Shown: positions 18,425 to 26,627 of the stretch, piece by piece
Numbering within the stretch: position 1 is the first letter of the stretch
Layout of the letters: each line of letters opens with the position of its first letter
Assembly (NCBI GenBank): GCA_902783255.1
Contig: CACZQB010000024.1
Location: 29,232 to 93,231 of the forward strand
DNA from: Oscillospiraceae bacterium
GTDB lineage: Bacteria; Bacillota; Clostridia; Oscillospirales; UBA644
DNA: 64,000 nucleotides
Direction: 5' to 3'
Notes under the pieces: model-generated
The model's database searches: none
Told to the model about the DNA's origin: nothing
Seen by the model: the letters and a program-made list of their open reading frames with translations, nothing else
Program-made: the position numbers and the translations under genes

Positions 18425-18479
18425 GTTTTTCTCCTTAATCAAAGCTTTTATATTTCAAACAAAACAGTTATGTTTTGCT

Positions 18480-19358
18480 TTATATACCGGATCCGTTATC
18501 GCCCCAAAGCTGAAGCATTTTTTCAGTATTTGATGAATAAAGAACCGTGGTTCCCGCAGGAACCGATTCAACGATCCACGTGCTTGCGCCAATAACGCAG
18601 TTATCGCCTATGAAAGTTTTGCCTCCGAGTATCGTGGCATTTGCATAAATAATTACATTATTGCCGATATTGGGATGTCTTTTCAGTCTTTTAACGGGAT
18701 TTCCTTCCTGATCTTTTTCAAAACTCTTTGCGCCGAGAGTTACACCCTGATAAAGCTTGACATTGCAACCGATCACAGTGGTTTCTCCGATAACAATACC
18801 CGTGCCGTGGTCAATGAAAAAATAACTGCCGATAGAAGCGCCGGGATGAATGTCTATACCTGTTTTGCTGTGAGCGTATTCAGTCATTATTCTCGGAATA
18901 ACCGGAACGTCCATTTCATAAAGAACATGCGCTATTCTGTATACCGCTGTTGCAAAAAATCCCGGGTAGCAGGCAACTACTTCATCTCTGAATTCAGCGG
19001 CGGGATCACCCTTATAAAGCGCCTCTATATCCGTAAGAAGGACTTCCTTAAGTTCAGGCAGACCGGCGATATATTTTTTCGCAATTTCAAAGCCTGAAAG
19101 TGCGGATTTTTTTCCTGTTAACGACAAAGCCCTGTCTATCTGCTCGGCAAGCGATAAAGAAACAGTCTCTGCCGGAGACATATCTGAATTTGATGTCTGA
19201 GGAGTATAATGTCCGGGAAAGAGCAAAGCAAGAGTATCAAGCAACACTGCAAATATCTTTTTTTTATCGGGAAACATTTTATCGTTTTCGATGTGAATAA
19301 GCTTAGAGTTTCTGCCGATCTCATCAAGTTTGCACATTACTTTTTCAAAGTATGTCAT
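18480..19358 (-). CDS. cysE: serine O-acetyltransferase
   Basis: 292 residues, the longer EpsC-like form of clostridia. An N-terminal helical region of ~150 residues is followed by a left-handed beta-helix of hexapeptide repeats (IDIHPGASIGSYFFIDHGTG, IVIGETTVIGCNVKLYQGVT, HPNIGNNVIIYANATILGG). His of DHGTG and of KRHPNIG are the usual active-site residues. The enzyme acetylates L-serine to O-acetylserine, the substrate of the cysteine synthase encoded just upstream in the same operon (39-bp gap). Cytoplasmic. Confidence 0.93.
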   Translation of the reverse strand: MTYFEKVMCKLDEIGRNSKLIHIENDKMFPDKKKIFAVLLDTLALLFPGHYTPQTSNSDMSPAETVSLSLAEQIDRALSLTGKKSALSGFEIAKKYIAGLPELKEVLLTDIEALYKGDPAAEFRDEVVACYPGFFATAVYRIAHVLYEMDVPVIPRIMTEYAHSKTGIDIHPGASIGSYFFIDHGTGIVIGETTVIGCNVKLYQGVTLGAKSFEKDQEGNPVKRLKRHPNIGNNVIIYANATILGGKTFIGDNCVIGASTWIVESVPAGTTVLYSSNTEKMLQLWGDNGSGI

Positions 19359-19397
19359 GATCAGGTTCTCCGCTGCGAAAAAATAAGGGATATAATA

Positions 19398-20330
19398 TCA
19401 GTCTGAAAACAGAGGCGTGGAATAATAGCGGTCACCGCTGTCAGGCAAAAGAGCAACTATATTTTTATTCTTGTTTTCCCGGCGTTTTGCAACGGTTATT
19501 GCCGCATACAGCGCAGCACCCGAAGAAATACCGACAGAAATGCCTTCGTTTTTTGCAAGAAGTTTTGATGTTTCAAAAGCATCCTGATTTGTTATTTTCA
19601 GAACTTCATCATATATTCTTGTGTTCAGCACATCGGGGATAAACCCTGCGCCTATTCCCTGAATTTTATGTGCGCCTGCTTTTCCCTCGGAAAGGACCGG
19701 AGAATCTTCGGGTTCAACGGCTATGATCCGGACAGATGGATTTTTTTCTTTCAGATATTCCCCTACCCCCGTAAGTGTTCCTCCTGTTCCGACGCCTGCA
19801 ATAAAAATATCAACATAACCATCTGTATCATTCCATATTTCGGGTCCTGTTGTGGCTTTATGAATCGTCGGATTTGCGGGATTTACAAACTGACCGGGAA
19901 TAAATGCGTCCGGAATTTCATGTGCTAAGTCTTCGGCTTTCTGAATGGCGCCTTTCATGCCTTTTGCGCCTTCAGTGAGTACAACTTCAGCTCCGTATGC
20001 TTTAAGTATATTTCTCCTTTCGACGCTCATGGTTTCAGGCATCGTCAGAATAACACGGTAACCTTTTGCGGCGCCGATCGCTGCAAGTCCGATGCCGGTA
20101 TTGCCCGATGTGGGCTCTATGATAACCGAACCTTTTTTCAGCAGTCCCTTATATTCGGCATCTTCTATCATGGCTTTGGCGATACGGTCTTTAACGCTTC
20201 CGGACGGATTGAAGTATTCGAGTTTTGCGAAAATCTTTGCATCAAGACTGAGTTTTTTTTCAATATTAGTTATTTCGACAAGAGGTGTTTTACCGATCAG
20301 GTCGAGTATACCCTTATATATATTTTGCAT
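19398..20330 (-). CDS. cysK: cysteine synthase A (O-acetylserine sulfhydrylase)
   Basis: 310 residues, the standard length. NPSGSVKDR holds the PLP-binding Lys47. PTSGNTGIGLAAIGAAKGY is the Ser-Gly-Asn-Thr-Gly substrate loop and GVGTGGTLTGVGEYL is the PLP-phosphate glycine loop. It makes cysteine from O-acetylserine and sulfide. It lies between metY and cysE with 20-40-bp gaps on one strand, so it should be governed by the attenuator leader in front of metY. Confidence 0.95.
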   Translation of the reverse strand: MQNIYKGILDLIGKTPLVEITNIEKKLSLDAKIFAKLEYFNPSGSVKDRIAKAMIEDAEYKGLLKKGSVIIEPTSGNTGIGLAAIGAAKGYRVILTMPETMSVERRNILKAYGAEVVLTEGAKGMKGAIQKAEDLAHEIPDAFIPGQFVNPANPTIHKATTGPEIWNDTDGYVDIFIAGVGTGGTLTGVGEYLKEKNPSVRIIAVEPEDSPVLSEGKAGAHKIQGIGAGFIPDVLNTRIYDEVLKITNQDAFETSKLLAKNEGISVGISSGAALYAAITVAKRRENKNKNIVALLPDSGDRYYSTPLFSD

Positions 20331-20350
20331 AATCTTTCTCCTTTAAAAGC

Positions 20351-21631
20351 TCAGATAGCCCGGAAACCGTTTTCGAGATCTGCGATAATGTCATCGATAT
20401 GTTCCGTGCCTACAGACAATCTGATGGTGTTCTGTCCGATATTCTGTTCTTCAAGCTCTTTTTCGTTAAGCTGCGAATGAGTTGTTGACGCCGGATGGAT
20501 AACAAGGCTTTTTACATCGGCGACATTGGCGAGAAGAGAAAATATTTTAAGATTGTCAATAAATTTCCATGCTTCGTCACGTCCGCCGCGGATATCGAAT
20601 GTGAAGATCGATCCGCCGCCGTTCGGGAAATATTTTTCATAAAGCGCATGGTCGGGATGGTCTGGAAGAGACGGATGATTGACTTTTTCCACCTTCGGAT
20701 GCTTACATAAAAATTCAACGACCTTTTTTGTGTTTTCGGCGTGTCTTTCAAGACGAAGCGAAAGAGTTTCCACGCCCTGCAAAAGCAGAAATGCGTTAAA
20801 CGGCGAAATTGCTGCACCAGTATCACGTAAGAGAATGGCTCTGATGAAGGTGACAAAAGCTGCCGGTCCCACTGCATCGTAAAAAGAAACGCCGTGATAG
20901 CTTGGATTAGGTTCTGATATATTGGGATATTTGCCGCTGTTTTTCCAGTTAAACTTTCCCGACTCAACAATAATGCCGCCCAGGGTCGTTCCGTGACCGC
21001 CTATAAATTTCGTGGCGGAATGAACGACTATATCCGCGCCGTGTTCAATAGGTCTGATAAGATACGGGGTTCCGAACGTATTGTCGATGACAACGGGAAG
21101 TCCGTGCCTGTGCGCTATTTCGGAAACGGCGTCTATATCCGGGATATCGCTGTTCGGGTTGCCGAGAGTTTCAAGAAAGATCGCCCTCGTATCGTTGTTG
21201 ATCGCTGCCTCGACTTCTTTGAGGTCGTGAATATCGACAAATGTTGTTTTGATCCCGTATTGCGGCAAAGTATGTTCAAGCAGGTTATAGGTTCCGCCGT
21301 ATATGGTTTTCTGTGCAACGATATGACCGCCGTTTGCTGCAAGGGCTTCTATTGTATAAGTAATTGCCGCAGCGCCGGAAGCAAGTGCAAGCGCAGCGCT
21401 TCCTCCTTCAAGCGCAGCTATCCTCTTTTCAAGAACTTCCTGCGTGGAATTTGTTAGTCTGCCGTATATATTGCCGGCATCGGCAAGACCGAAACGGTCT
21501 GCGGCATGCTTGCTGTTATGAAAAACGTATGACGTTGTCTGATAAATGGGAACAGCGCGCGCATCTGTTGCGGGGTCGGCATTTTCCTGACCGACGTGAA
21601 GCTGTAATGTTTCAAATTTATATTTATTCAT
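20351..21631 (-). CDS. metY: O-acetylhomoserine sulfhydrylase (aminocarboxypropyltransferase)
   Basis: 426 residues of the Cys/Met metabolism PLP family. TLQLHVGQENADPATDARAV with PIYQTTSYVF is the characteristic MetY N-terminus. VVIDNTFGTPYL and VVHSATKFIGGHGTTLGG contain the PLP Asp and Schiff-base Lys. The family converts O-acetylhomoserine plus sulfide to homocysteine; some members also make cysteine from O-acetylserine. It is the first full-length gene of the metY-cysK-cysE operon, behind a ~250-nt leader with a Cys-rich peptide and a terminator. The ATG has an AGAGGAA site. Confidence 0.93.
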   Translation of the reverse strand: MNKYKFETLQLHVGQENADPATDARAVPIYQTTSYVFHNSKHAADRFGLADAGNIYGRLTNSTQEVLEKRIAALEGGSAALALASGAAAITYTIEALAANGGHIVAQKTIYGGTYNLLEHTLPQYGIKTTFVDIHDLKEVEAAINNDTRAIFLETLGNPNSDIPDIDAVSEIAHRHGLPVVIDNTFGTPYLIRPIEHGADIVVHSATKFIGGHGTTLGGIIVESGKFNWKNSGKYPNISEPNPSYHGVSFYDAVGPAAFVTFIRAILLRDTGAAISPFNAFLLLQGVETLSLRLERHAENTKKVVEFLCKHPKVEKVNHPSLPDHPDHALYEKYFPNGGGSIFTFDIRGGRDEAWKFIDNLKIFSLLANVADVKSLVIHPASTTHSQLNEKELEEQNIGQNTIRLSVGTEHIDDIIADLENGFRAI

Positions 21632-21679
21632 TGTAAATTCCTCTTATTAACTTGATTTAAATTTGTTCAAATATAACAT

Positions 21680-21711
21680 AAAAACCCGGCAACCTGACAA
21701 TAGCTCCCGGG
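21680..21711 (-). terminator. attenuator terminator in the metY leader
   Basis: On the minus strand CCCGG pairs with CCGGG (plus a further AGCU/GGUU helix after one mismatch), followed by five T, ending ~50 bp before metY. Its 5' arm lies inside GCCCGGGAGC (21703-21712), which can instead pair with GCTCCCGGGC (21800-21809) upstream, so termination and antitermination structures exclude each other. Confidence 0.75.
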
Positions 21712-21738
21712 CATTGAAAATACGCAAGGCAAAACGCA

Positions 21739-21861
21739 TTAACGTAATTTTATATCGAGGCGAAATTGTATGCCGGAATATGTCTCGATACAGCAGCCTG
21801 CCCGGGAGCACAACATTCGACAACACATGAAGTTATTACTGAATATAATACCGTAAAACAT
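21739..21861 (-). CDS. Cys-rich leader peptide of the metY-cysK-cysE operon
   Basis: A 40-codon frame with ATG at 21861, preceded by a strong CGGAGGC site 7 nt away. It encodes a peptide whose middle reads MCCRMLCSRAGCC, that is five Cys codons in twelve (residues 13, 14, 18, 23, 24) plus two Met. The antiterminator strand GCTCCCGGGC lies inside codons 18-21, so ribosome position can decide which stem forms. The stop at 21739 is 27 nt before the competing strand. Such a layout is the classic form of ribosome-mediated attenuation; here low charged tRNA-Cys would be the signal. Function inferred from position and codon content; the peptide itself need have no activity. Confidence 0.72.
   Translation of the reverse strand: MFYGIIFSNNFMCCRMLCSRAGCCIETYSGIQFRLDIKLR
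21753..21809 (-). promoter_or_regulatory. antiterminator half and nested hairpin of the metY leader
   Basis: GCTCCCGGGC (21800-21809) pairs perfectly over 10 bp with 21703-21712. Between them TATCGAG (21784-21790) pairs with CTCGATA (21753-21759), forming a nested hairpin that shortens the loop of the long-range stem. Confidence 0.65.
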
Positions 21862-21893
21862 CTTTTTCGCCTCCGTTTTAGTAATTTGCGGTC

Positions 21894-21922
21894 ATTATAA
21901 CATCATTCGCCTATTATGTCAA
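21894..21922 (-). promoter_or_regulatory. sigma-A promoter of the metY operon
   Basis: On the minus strand TTGACA (21917-21922), 17 bp, TATAAT (21894-21899). The -35 box is embedded in the palindrome described separately. Confidence 0.88.
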
Positions 21923-21926
21923 TAGG
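21910..21926. promoter_or_regulatory. Rrf2-type operator over the metY -35 box
   Basis: Inverted repeat CCTATT-N5-AATAGG covering the -35 hexamer. The same element, extended to 9-bp arms, covers the -35 of iscS at 23566-23588 next to the Rrf2-family gene. Binding here would block RNA polymerase, implying repression. Confidence 0.65.
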
Positions 21927-21938
21927 TTCATAGAAATG

Positions 21939-22322
21939 TCATATTTTATTTCCTGTTCTTTTTTGATAGTCTTCCAGTGCAGACTGAATTGCCTCTTCGG
22001 CAAGTACGCTGCAATGCATTTTGTATGCGGGAAGCCCGTCAAGCGCATCGGCAACTGCCTTGTTTGTAAGTTGTTTTACTTCACTTACGGGTTTGCCTTT
22101 TATGAGTTCAGTTGCCATAGAACTTGAGGCTATGGCGCTGCCGCAGCCGAATGTTTCGAATTTGACGTCTTTAACGACGCCGTCTTCTATTTTCAGATAC
22201 ATTTTCATTATGTCTCCGCATTTGGCGTTTCCAACCTCTCCGACACCATTTGCATCTTCAAGTATGCCGACATTGCGCGGATTGCGGAAATGATCCATTA
22301 CTTTTTCACTATATAATGCCAT
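21939..22322 (-). CDS. iscU: Fe-S cluster scaffold protein IscU/NifU-N
   Basis: 127 residues. The start at 22322 (MALYSEKVMDHFRNPRNVG) is chosen because AAGGAGGG lies just upstream and matches the family N-terminus. Cluster ligands are present: NAKCGDIM (Cys1 with Asp), FETFGCGSAIASSS (Cys2) and KMHCSVLAEEAI (Cys3). It accepts sulfur from the IscS encoded 13 bp upstream and builds clusters for transfer to apoproteins. The two-gene iscS-iscU unit without the full isc set is common in clostridia. Confidence 0.93.
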   Translation of the reverse strand: MALYSEKVMDHFRNPRNVGILEDANGVGEVGNAKCGDIMKMYLKIEDGVVKDVKFETFGCGSAIASSSMATELIKGKPVSEVKQLTNKAVADALDGLPAYKMHCSVLAEEAIQSALEDYQKRTGNKI

Positions 22323-22335
22323 AAAAAATCCCTCC

Positions 22336-23520
22336 TTACAGAATAAACTCTTTTTTGCCTGAAACAAGATCTCTCCAGATCGGAGAAAAGCCTCGCAGAT
22401 ATTCAACTACTTCTTTTACGGAAGCGACGATGTAATCAACGTCATCATCTGTGACTGTATCATCTATGCTAAGCCGCAAAGAACCGTGAGCAACATCGTG
22501 GACCCTGCCGATAGCAAGAAGGACATGGCTCGGATCGAGCGAACCGGACGTACACGCTGAGCCTGATGACGCACATATTCCTCTGTCGTCAAGCAGTAAA
22601 AGCAACGCTTCACCTTCTATGCCCTCAAAACAGAAACTGACATTCCCCGGCAACCTTTTTTCCGGGTCGCCGTTAAGAGATGAATGCGGAATTTCGGAGA
22701 TACCTTTGATAAGCCTGTTTCTCATTATAACGAGAGTTTCCGTTTTTTCTGCTATTTTTCCAATCGATTCCTTCAACGCTTCTGCCATGGCGGCTATTGC
22801 CGGAACATTTTCCGTACCGGCTCTTTTTCCCCGCTCCTGCGCTCCTCCCTCTATAAGAGAGGAAAGCCTTATTCCTTTTTTTACATAAAGAAAACCAACA
22901 CCTTTCGGTCCGTGAAATTTGTGTGCTGAAGCGGAAAGCATATCTATATTATCCCCGGTAACATCAATGGGAATATGCCCGACTGCCTGAACAGCATCAG
23001 TATGAAATGGAACACCTCTTTTTTTACAAATCGAACCGATTTCTTTGATCGGCTGAATCGTTCCGATCTCATTATTTGCATACATAACAGAAACAAGACA
23101 CGTGTCATCCCTTATCGCCTCATCAACATCTTCCGCTTTAACGATTCCGTTTGAATGAACATCAAGAAGAGTGATTTCGAAGCCTTCTTTTTTCAGATTT
23201 TCAAGAGTATGAAGGACCGCATGATGCTCAAATGCCGTAGATACGATATGCTTTTTCCCTGTTTTTTTTCCTGTCTCCGCCGCTGACAAGATCGCCTGAT
23301 TGTCAGATTCACTCCCGCCGGAAGTAAAATATATTTCTCCGGGCTGCGCGTTGATCAGTGATGCGATATCCCGTCTCGCCTGTTCGAGAGCTTCCTTCGC
23401 ATTCTGACCGTGCGTATACAGACTCGAAGGATTGCCCCAGAATTTTTCGTTAAAGGAAATCAATGTTTCAAGAGCTCTCCTGCTCATTTTTGTTGTTGCT
23501 GCATTATCTGCGTAGATCAT
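22336..23520 (-). CDS. iscS: cysteine desulfurase
   Basis: 394-residue NifS/IscS-type PLP enzyme. YADNAATTKMS at the N-terminus, TSGGSESDNQAI, FEHHAVLHTLE, HTDAVQAVGH, and SASAHKFHGPKG (Schiff-base Lys) are all in place. The active-site Cys lies in SSGSACTSGSLDPSHVL. It removes sulfur from cysteine for Fe-S assembly and tRNA thiolation. First gene of the iscS-iscU operon, transcribed away from the Rrf2 regulator from a promoter covered by a 9-bp-arm palindrome. The C-terminal ~20 residues extend slightly beyond the usual end. Confidence 0.94.
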   Translation of the reverse strand: MIYADNAATTKMSRRALETLISFNEKFWGNPSSLYTHGQNAKEALEQARRDIASLINAQPGEIYFTSGGSESDNQAILSAAETGKKTGKKHIVSTAFEHHAVLHTLENLKKEGFEITLLDVHSNGIVKAEDVDEAIRDDTCLVSVMYANNEIGTIQPIKEIGSICKKRGVPFHTDAVQAVGHIPIDVTGDNIDMLSASAHKFHGPKGVGFLYVKKGIRLSSLIEGGAQERGKRAGTENVPAIAAMAEALKESIGKIAEKTETLVIMRNRLIKGISEIPHSSLNGDPEKRLPGNVSFCFEGIEGEALLLLLDDRGICASSGSACTSGSLDPSHVLLAIGRVHDVAHGSLRLSIDDTVTDDDVDYIVASVKEVVEYLRGFSPIWRDLVSGKKEFIL

Positions 23521-23552
23521 AAAAATAGCACTCCATTCCGAGATTACAACAC

Positions 23553-23581
23553 ATTATACACCTATTTACCTATTTTGTCAA
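23553..23581 (-). promoter_or_regulatory. sigma-A promoter of iscS-iscU
   Basis: On the minus strand TTGACA (23576-23581), 17 bp, TATAAT (23553-23558), 33 bp before the iscS ATG. The -35 box is the centre and one arm of the Rrf2-type palindrome. Confidence 0.88.
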
Positions 23582-23588
23582 TAGGTAA
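23566..23588. promoter_or_regulatory. Rrf2-type operator, perfect palindrome
   Basis: TTACCTATT-N5-AATAGGTAA: two 9-bp arms without mismatch, overlapping the iscS -35. A further CCTATT copy lies at 23561-23566. It sits in the divergent region between iscS and the Rrf2 gene. Confidence 0.75.
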
Positions 23589-23606
23589 AAAAAATTTTTT
23601 TTCCTC

Positions 23607-23636
23607 TTGACTTACCTATTCACCTTGTGGTATAAT
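23607..23636 (+). promoter_or_regulatory. promoter of the Rrf2 gene with operator half-site
   Basis: TTGACT (23607-23612), 18-bp spacer, TATAAT (23631-23636). The spacer starts with the operator half-site TTACCTATT (23612-23620), suggesting autoregulation. Confidence 0.75.
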
Positions 23637-23663
23637 AGATAATAAAAACCGGAGGCGAGTTCC

Positions 23664-24068
23664 ATGATTTCAACAAGAGGAAGATATGCGATCAGAGTTA
23701 TGCTTGACATTGCCGAAAACGGCGACGGACATTTCATTCCGTTAAAAGATATAGCCGAAAGGCAGGGAATATCAAAAAAATATCTTGAAATAATAGTTAA
23801 AGACATCGTTTTCGCCGGTTTGGTTGAGGCTGCAAGCGGAAAAGGCGGAGGTTACAGACTTTGCAGAAATCCGGAAGAGTATACCGTTGGAGAAATTCTG
23901 GAAATCACGGAAGGACCGCTGTATTCGGTTGCGTGTCTTGCTGCAAAGACAAACGACTGTCCCAGAAAAGAAATCTGTCAGACTCTCCCGATGTGGGCGG
24001 AATTTGACAAAATGGTTCACAATTTTTTTTACGGCAAAAAGCTGAGCGATCTTATGACAAAACAGTGA
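23664..24068 (+). CDS. Rrf2-family regulator (IscR/CymR-like)
   Basis: 134 residues. MISTRGRYAIRVMLDIAENG is the classic Rrf2 start, followed by a winged helix-turn-helix (LKDIAERQGISKKYLEIIVK) and the GKGGGYRL wing. Three cysteines in a C-x7-C-x5-C pattern (ACLAAKTNDCPRKEICQ) sit where IscR has its [2Fe-2S] ligands, so it could sense Fe-S status; CymR-type members lack them and respond to cysteine through CysK. It is divergent from iscS-iscU and a shared palindrome links both to the metY operon. Ribosome site CCGGAGGCG. I infer a repressor of sulfur and Fe-S genes. Confidence 0.9.
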   Translation: MISTRGRYAIRVMLDIAENGDGHFIPLKDIAERQGISKKYLEIIVKDIVFAGLVEAASGKGGGYRLCRNPEEYTVGEILEITEGPLYSVACLAAKTNDCPRKEICQTLPMWAEFDKMVHNFFYGKKLSDLMTKQ

Positions 24069-24084
24069 TTTTTAAGAAATACAA

Positions 24085-24120
24085 AACAGTCCCTTTCGCA
24101 TATAACCGAAAGGGACTGTT
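24085..24120 (+). terminator. terminator of the Rrf2 gene
   Basis: AACAGTCCCTTTCG pairs perfectly with CGAAAGGGACTGTT across an 8-nt loop, followed by a weak T run. Confidence 0.8.
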
Positions 24121-24190
24121 GTTTATGTAAACCGATATAAGCCTCGTCTATTCGATATAGGGGTATCGCTTCGTTTTTTTGCGGCGCAAT

Positions 24191-24913
24191 TTACGATTTT
24201 GATGAGATATCCTCTTTTTTTAACGTCGGAATAAGCCACCGCTTACTGTATTTTACCGATATTCCACCTGTCACGGACGAAATCAGCGCTCCGAACATAT
24301 CTACCGCAATATCTTGCATCGTATCCGTCAGAGCATCGTGACCTGAAAGTATTTCGCCGTTTGCGGTAATGAATTTCTGCATATTCAGCCCGAAAAGTCC
24401 GTCTCCCGCATATTCGTATAACTCCCATAATGCTCCGATCGTTATCGAAAAAGCGAAAGCGAACAGCGATACAAAAAACGGAGATAAGCGAAATACGAGA
24501 TTTTCATCGCGATTAAGAATCGTAATGACCATTACAGCAAAAAAGCCCGTCATCATGCTGCTGAAAAGATGCAGAAAATCATCCCAATGCGGAACAAGAT
24601 AGTAAAAACTTCTAACTTCCCCGAGAAAAATTGCGCAATACAGGAAGAGAATATACAGACCGTACAGCAGTCCGGGAATCTCGAATTTAAACTGTCTTGA
24701 AATAATTGAAGGAATATGGATCACAAAAATTCCAAGAATACATTCAAGCAGCATAAGAACATAATCCGCTCTTGAATGAAGCCCGGCAGATATTTCAGGT
24801 TCTTTTAACGTAATTATTCTGAACACAAGATAACCGATCGGCAGAATAAAACTCAGCAAAGCAATATAGTAAAGCGATTTGGGAAGCGCTCCTTTTATTT
24901 TTTCTTTTCTCAT
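24191..24913 (-). CDS. DUF2238-like membrane protein
   Basis: 240 residues from the ATG at 24913, which has a GGGGAA site; an ATG 87 bp upstream has none. Six to seven hydrophobic helices. PHWDDFLHLFSSMMTGFF, GALWELYEYAGDG and DTMQDIAVDMFGALIS carry the conserved Asp/His, Glu and Asp-Thr...Asp residues of the DUF2238/YjdF family. The charged residues in membrane segments suggest a binding or catalytic site, but no function is established. Single gene on the minus strand beside the Rrf2 terminator. Confidence 0.6.
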   Translation of the reverse strand: MRKEKIKGALPKSLYYIALLSFILPIGYLVFRIITLKEPEISAGLHSRADYVLMLLECILGIFVIHIPSIISRQFKFEIPGLLYGLYILFLYCAIFLGEVRSFYYLVPHWDDFLHLFSSMMTGFFAVMVITILNRDENLVFRLSPFFVSLFAFAFSITIGALWELYEYAGDGLFGLNMQKFITANGEILSGHDALTDTMQDIAVDMFGALISSVTGGISVKYSKRWLIPTLKKEDISSKS

Positions 24914-25061
24914 ATATATTCCCCGTAACCCAAAAATAAATATTTGGATAATACCATAAAAAAATAAACTAAAAATGAACAATCTTAGATTTTTCGGCAA
25001 TTTCTACAAAAATCATACATATGAAGAACGTATTTTTCTACATTGAAAAATCCAATTAATA

Positions 25062-25090
25062 TTGACAATTTTGAAAAGATGATATATAAT
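25062..25090 (+). promoter_or_regulatory. sigma-A promoter of solute-binding lipoproteins 1 and 2
   Basis: TTGACA (25062-25067), 17 bp, TATAAT (25085-25090), 65 bp before the start. Confidence 0.88.
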
Positions 25091-25155
25091 TAAATCAGCA
25101 TTATATACAAATTTTTCGCACAAAATAGTCTATAAACTGTGGAAGGAACTTTGCT

Positions 25156-26571
25156 ATGAGAAAAATAATATCGCTGATGATTGCTGCCATAATGGTTTTT
25201 GCGCTTTGCTCGTGCGGGCAGACTGCCGAAGATGAGACGATACCTGAATATGAGCTCGAAGCCGGCTCAATCGACTTCAGAGGAGCAGAATTCTCGTTTG
25301 CGCAAAGAAACGAAGAACATTCAACGGGCGAAGATTATTTCGGATATGTTGTAAATACCGAATTTGCCGATCTTGCAATGAGAAGGATCAAAGAGGTAGA
25401 AAGCAAATACAATGTTAAAATTTCCGTAGACTCGTCAGGTTCGGATATAACCAACCTGATCGTTTCGATGTCTTTAAGCGGAATAGTTCCTTATGACGCA
25501 CTTCAGGCGCAATCAAGCACAAACGCCGGTCTTGCAAGAGCAGGATATTTATATGATCTTACGGTTCTCGGAGACGTGATCAATTATCTTGATGCGGCTA
25601 AATGGGGCACAAAAGAAGATCTTAAACCGGTATGCTGGGACGGAGGGCTTTTCGGTGTGATTCCCGCAGCATGGCCTATGCTGAAATACCGTTCAATAGA
25701 CGGTGCAATGGTTGTAAATGAAAACATTATCAGCCGTCTCAGTCAGACAGACCCGCGAGAATTTGTTGAAGCAGACGACTGGACATGGCGGAAGCTTGAA
25801 GAGCTTATGCCCATATATACGCACATAAACGATTTCGGCGACGAGGTAAAGGCACTTCAGACAACCGTTCACTGGCTTTTCAGAACAATTCATACAACAA
25901 ACGGCGAAACGCCGATAATTAAAGACGAAAAAGGCGAATTTCAGCTCGGTTTGCATTCTCCGATCACTTTTGAGGCTATGCAGACAGCATGGAACTGGAC
26001 ATTCGGAGAATATTCCACTTATGTAAATATTGACCTCTCCAACAACTGGACAAATATGCTGCAGAATTTTCTTGACGGCAAATCAGTTCTTACGCTTATG
26101 AACGGCACAGATCTCTGCGGCGGTGAGAATTCCATAGCATTCAATATGGAAAATTTCGGCATTGTACCGTTTCCCCACGGTCCGAACGGTTCTTTAAAAA
26201 ATACAGGTTCAACAATTACCACTACAAGATTTACAACAAGCATTCCGGCGTTCTGCAAAGAACCGGTCATGTCCGCAACGATACTTGACGCCATATATGA
26301 ACCGCTGCCCGGATACGAGACGGAAGACGATACGATTGAATATATGAGAAAACAGTATTTCTTCGACGACAGAGATGTTCATAACTTTGTTGAAATGTAT
26401 AAAACCATTCTTTACAACTACAGGCATGAAGGCATAACAGATGTTTACATAAATATAAGAGACAACAAGACTATGCAGGAAAGTCTTGACTCTATCGCTG
26501 ACGCAGATGAGGCAAACAGAATAAAATATATTGTTAATATGGAATCTACCGCAGAAGAGATATTCGGCTGA
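25156..26571 (+). CDS. extracellular solute-binding lipoprotein, paralog 1
   Basis: 471 residues. The signal peptide ends LCSC (Cys20), the lipid-anchor site. The body has the two-lobe pattern of family 1 sugar-binding proteins of ABC importers: AGYLYDLTVLGDVINYLDAAKWGTKE, then FGVIPAAWPML, VVNENIISRL, DPREFVEADDWTWRKLE, FGIVPFPHGPNG, and ILDAIYEPLPGYETEDD. Four more proteins in this window share these landmarks. No permease or ATPase gene is adjacent, so partners must be encoded elsewhere. It leads a two-gene unit with paralog 2. The ligand is unknown; sugars are likely from the family and the glycosidase context. Confidence 0.82.
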   Translation: MRKIISLMIAAIMVFALCSCGQTAEDETIPEYELEAGSIDFRGAEFSFAQRNEEHSTGEDYFGYVVNTEFADLAMRRIKEVESKYNVKISVDSSGSDITNLIVSMSLSGIVPYDALQAQSSTNAGLARAGYLYDLTVLGDVINYLDAAKWGTKEDLKPVCWDGGLFGVIPAAWPMLKYRSIDGAMVVNENIISRLSQTDPREFVEADDWTWRKLEELMPIYTHINDFGDEVKALQTTVHWLFRTIHTTNGETPIIKDEKGEFQLGLHSPITFEAMQTAWNWTFGEYSTYVNIDLSNNWTNMLQNFLDGKSVLTLMNGTDLCGGENSIAFNMENFGIVPFPHGPNGSLKNTGSTITTTRFTTSIPAFCKEPVMSATILDAIYEPLPGYETEDDTIEYMRKQYFFDDRDVHNFVEMYKTILYNYRHEGITDVYINIRDNKTMQESLDSIADADEANRIKYIVNMESTAEEIFG

Positions 26572-26627
26572 AATAGGATAATTCTTATAAAATCCGGAAA
26601 ATTCCCGATGATCAAAGGAGCTATCAT

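Noticed and set aside
21661..21720. S-box (SAM) riboswitch suggested by CCCGGCAACC on the plus strand
   Set aside because: It lies on the strand opposite to metY and the rest of the S-box core is missing; the sequence is explained as the terminator of the minus-strand leader. No T-box sequence was seen either.
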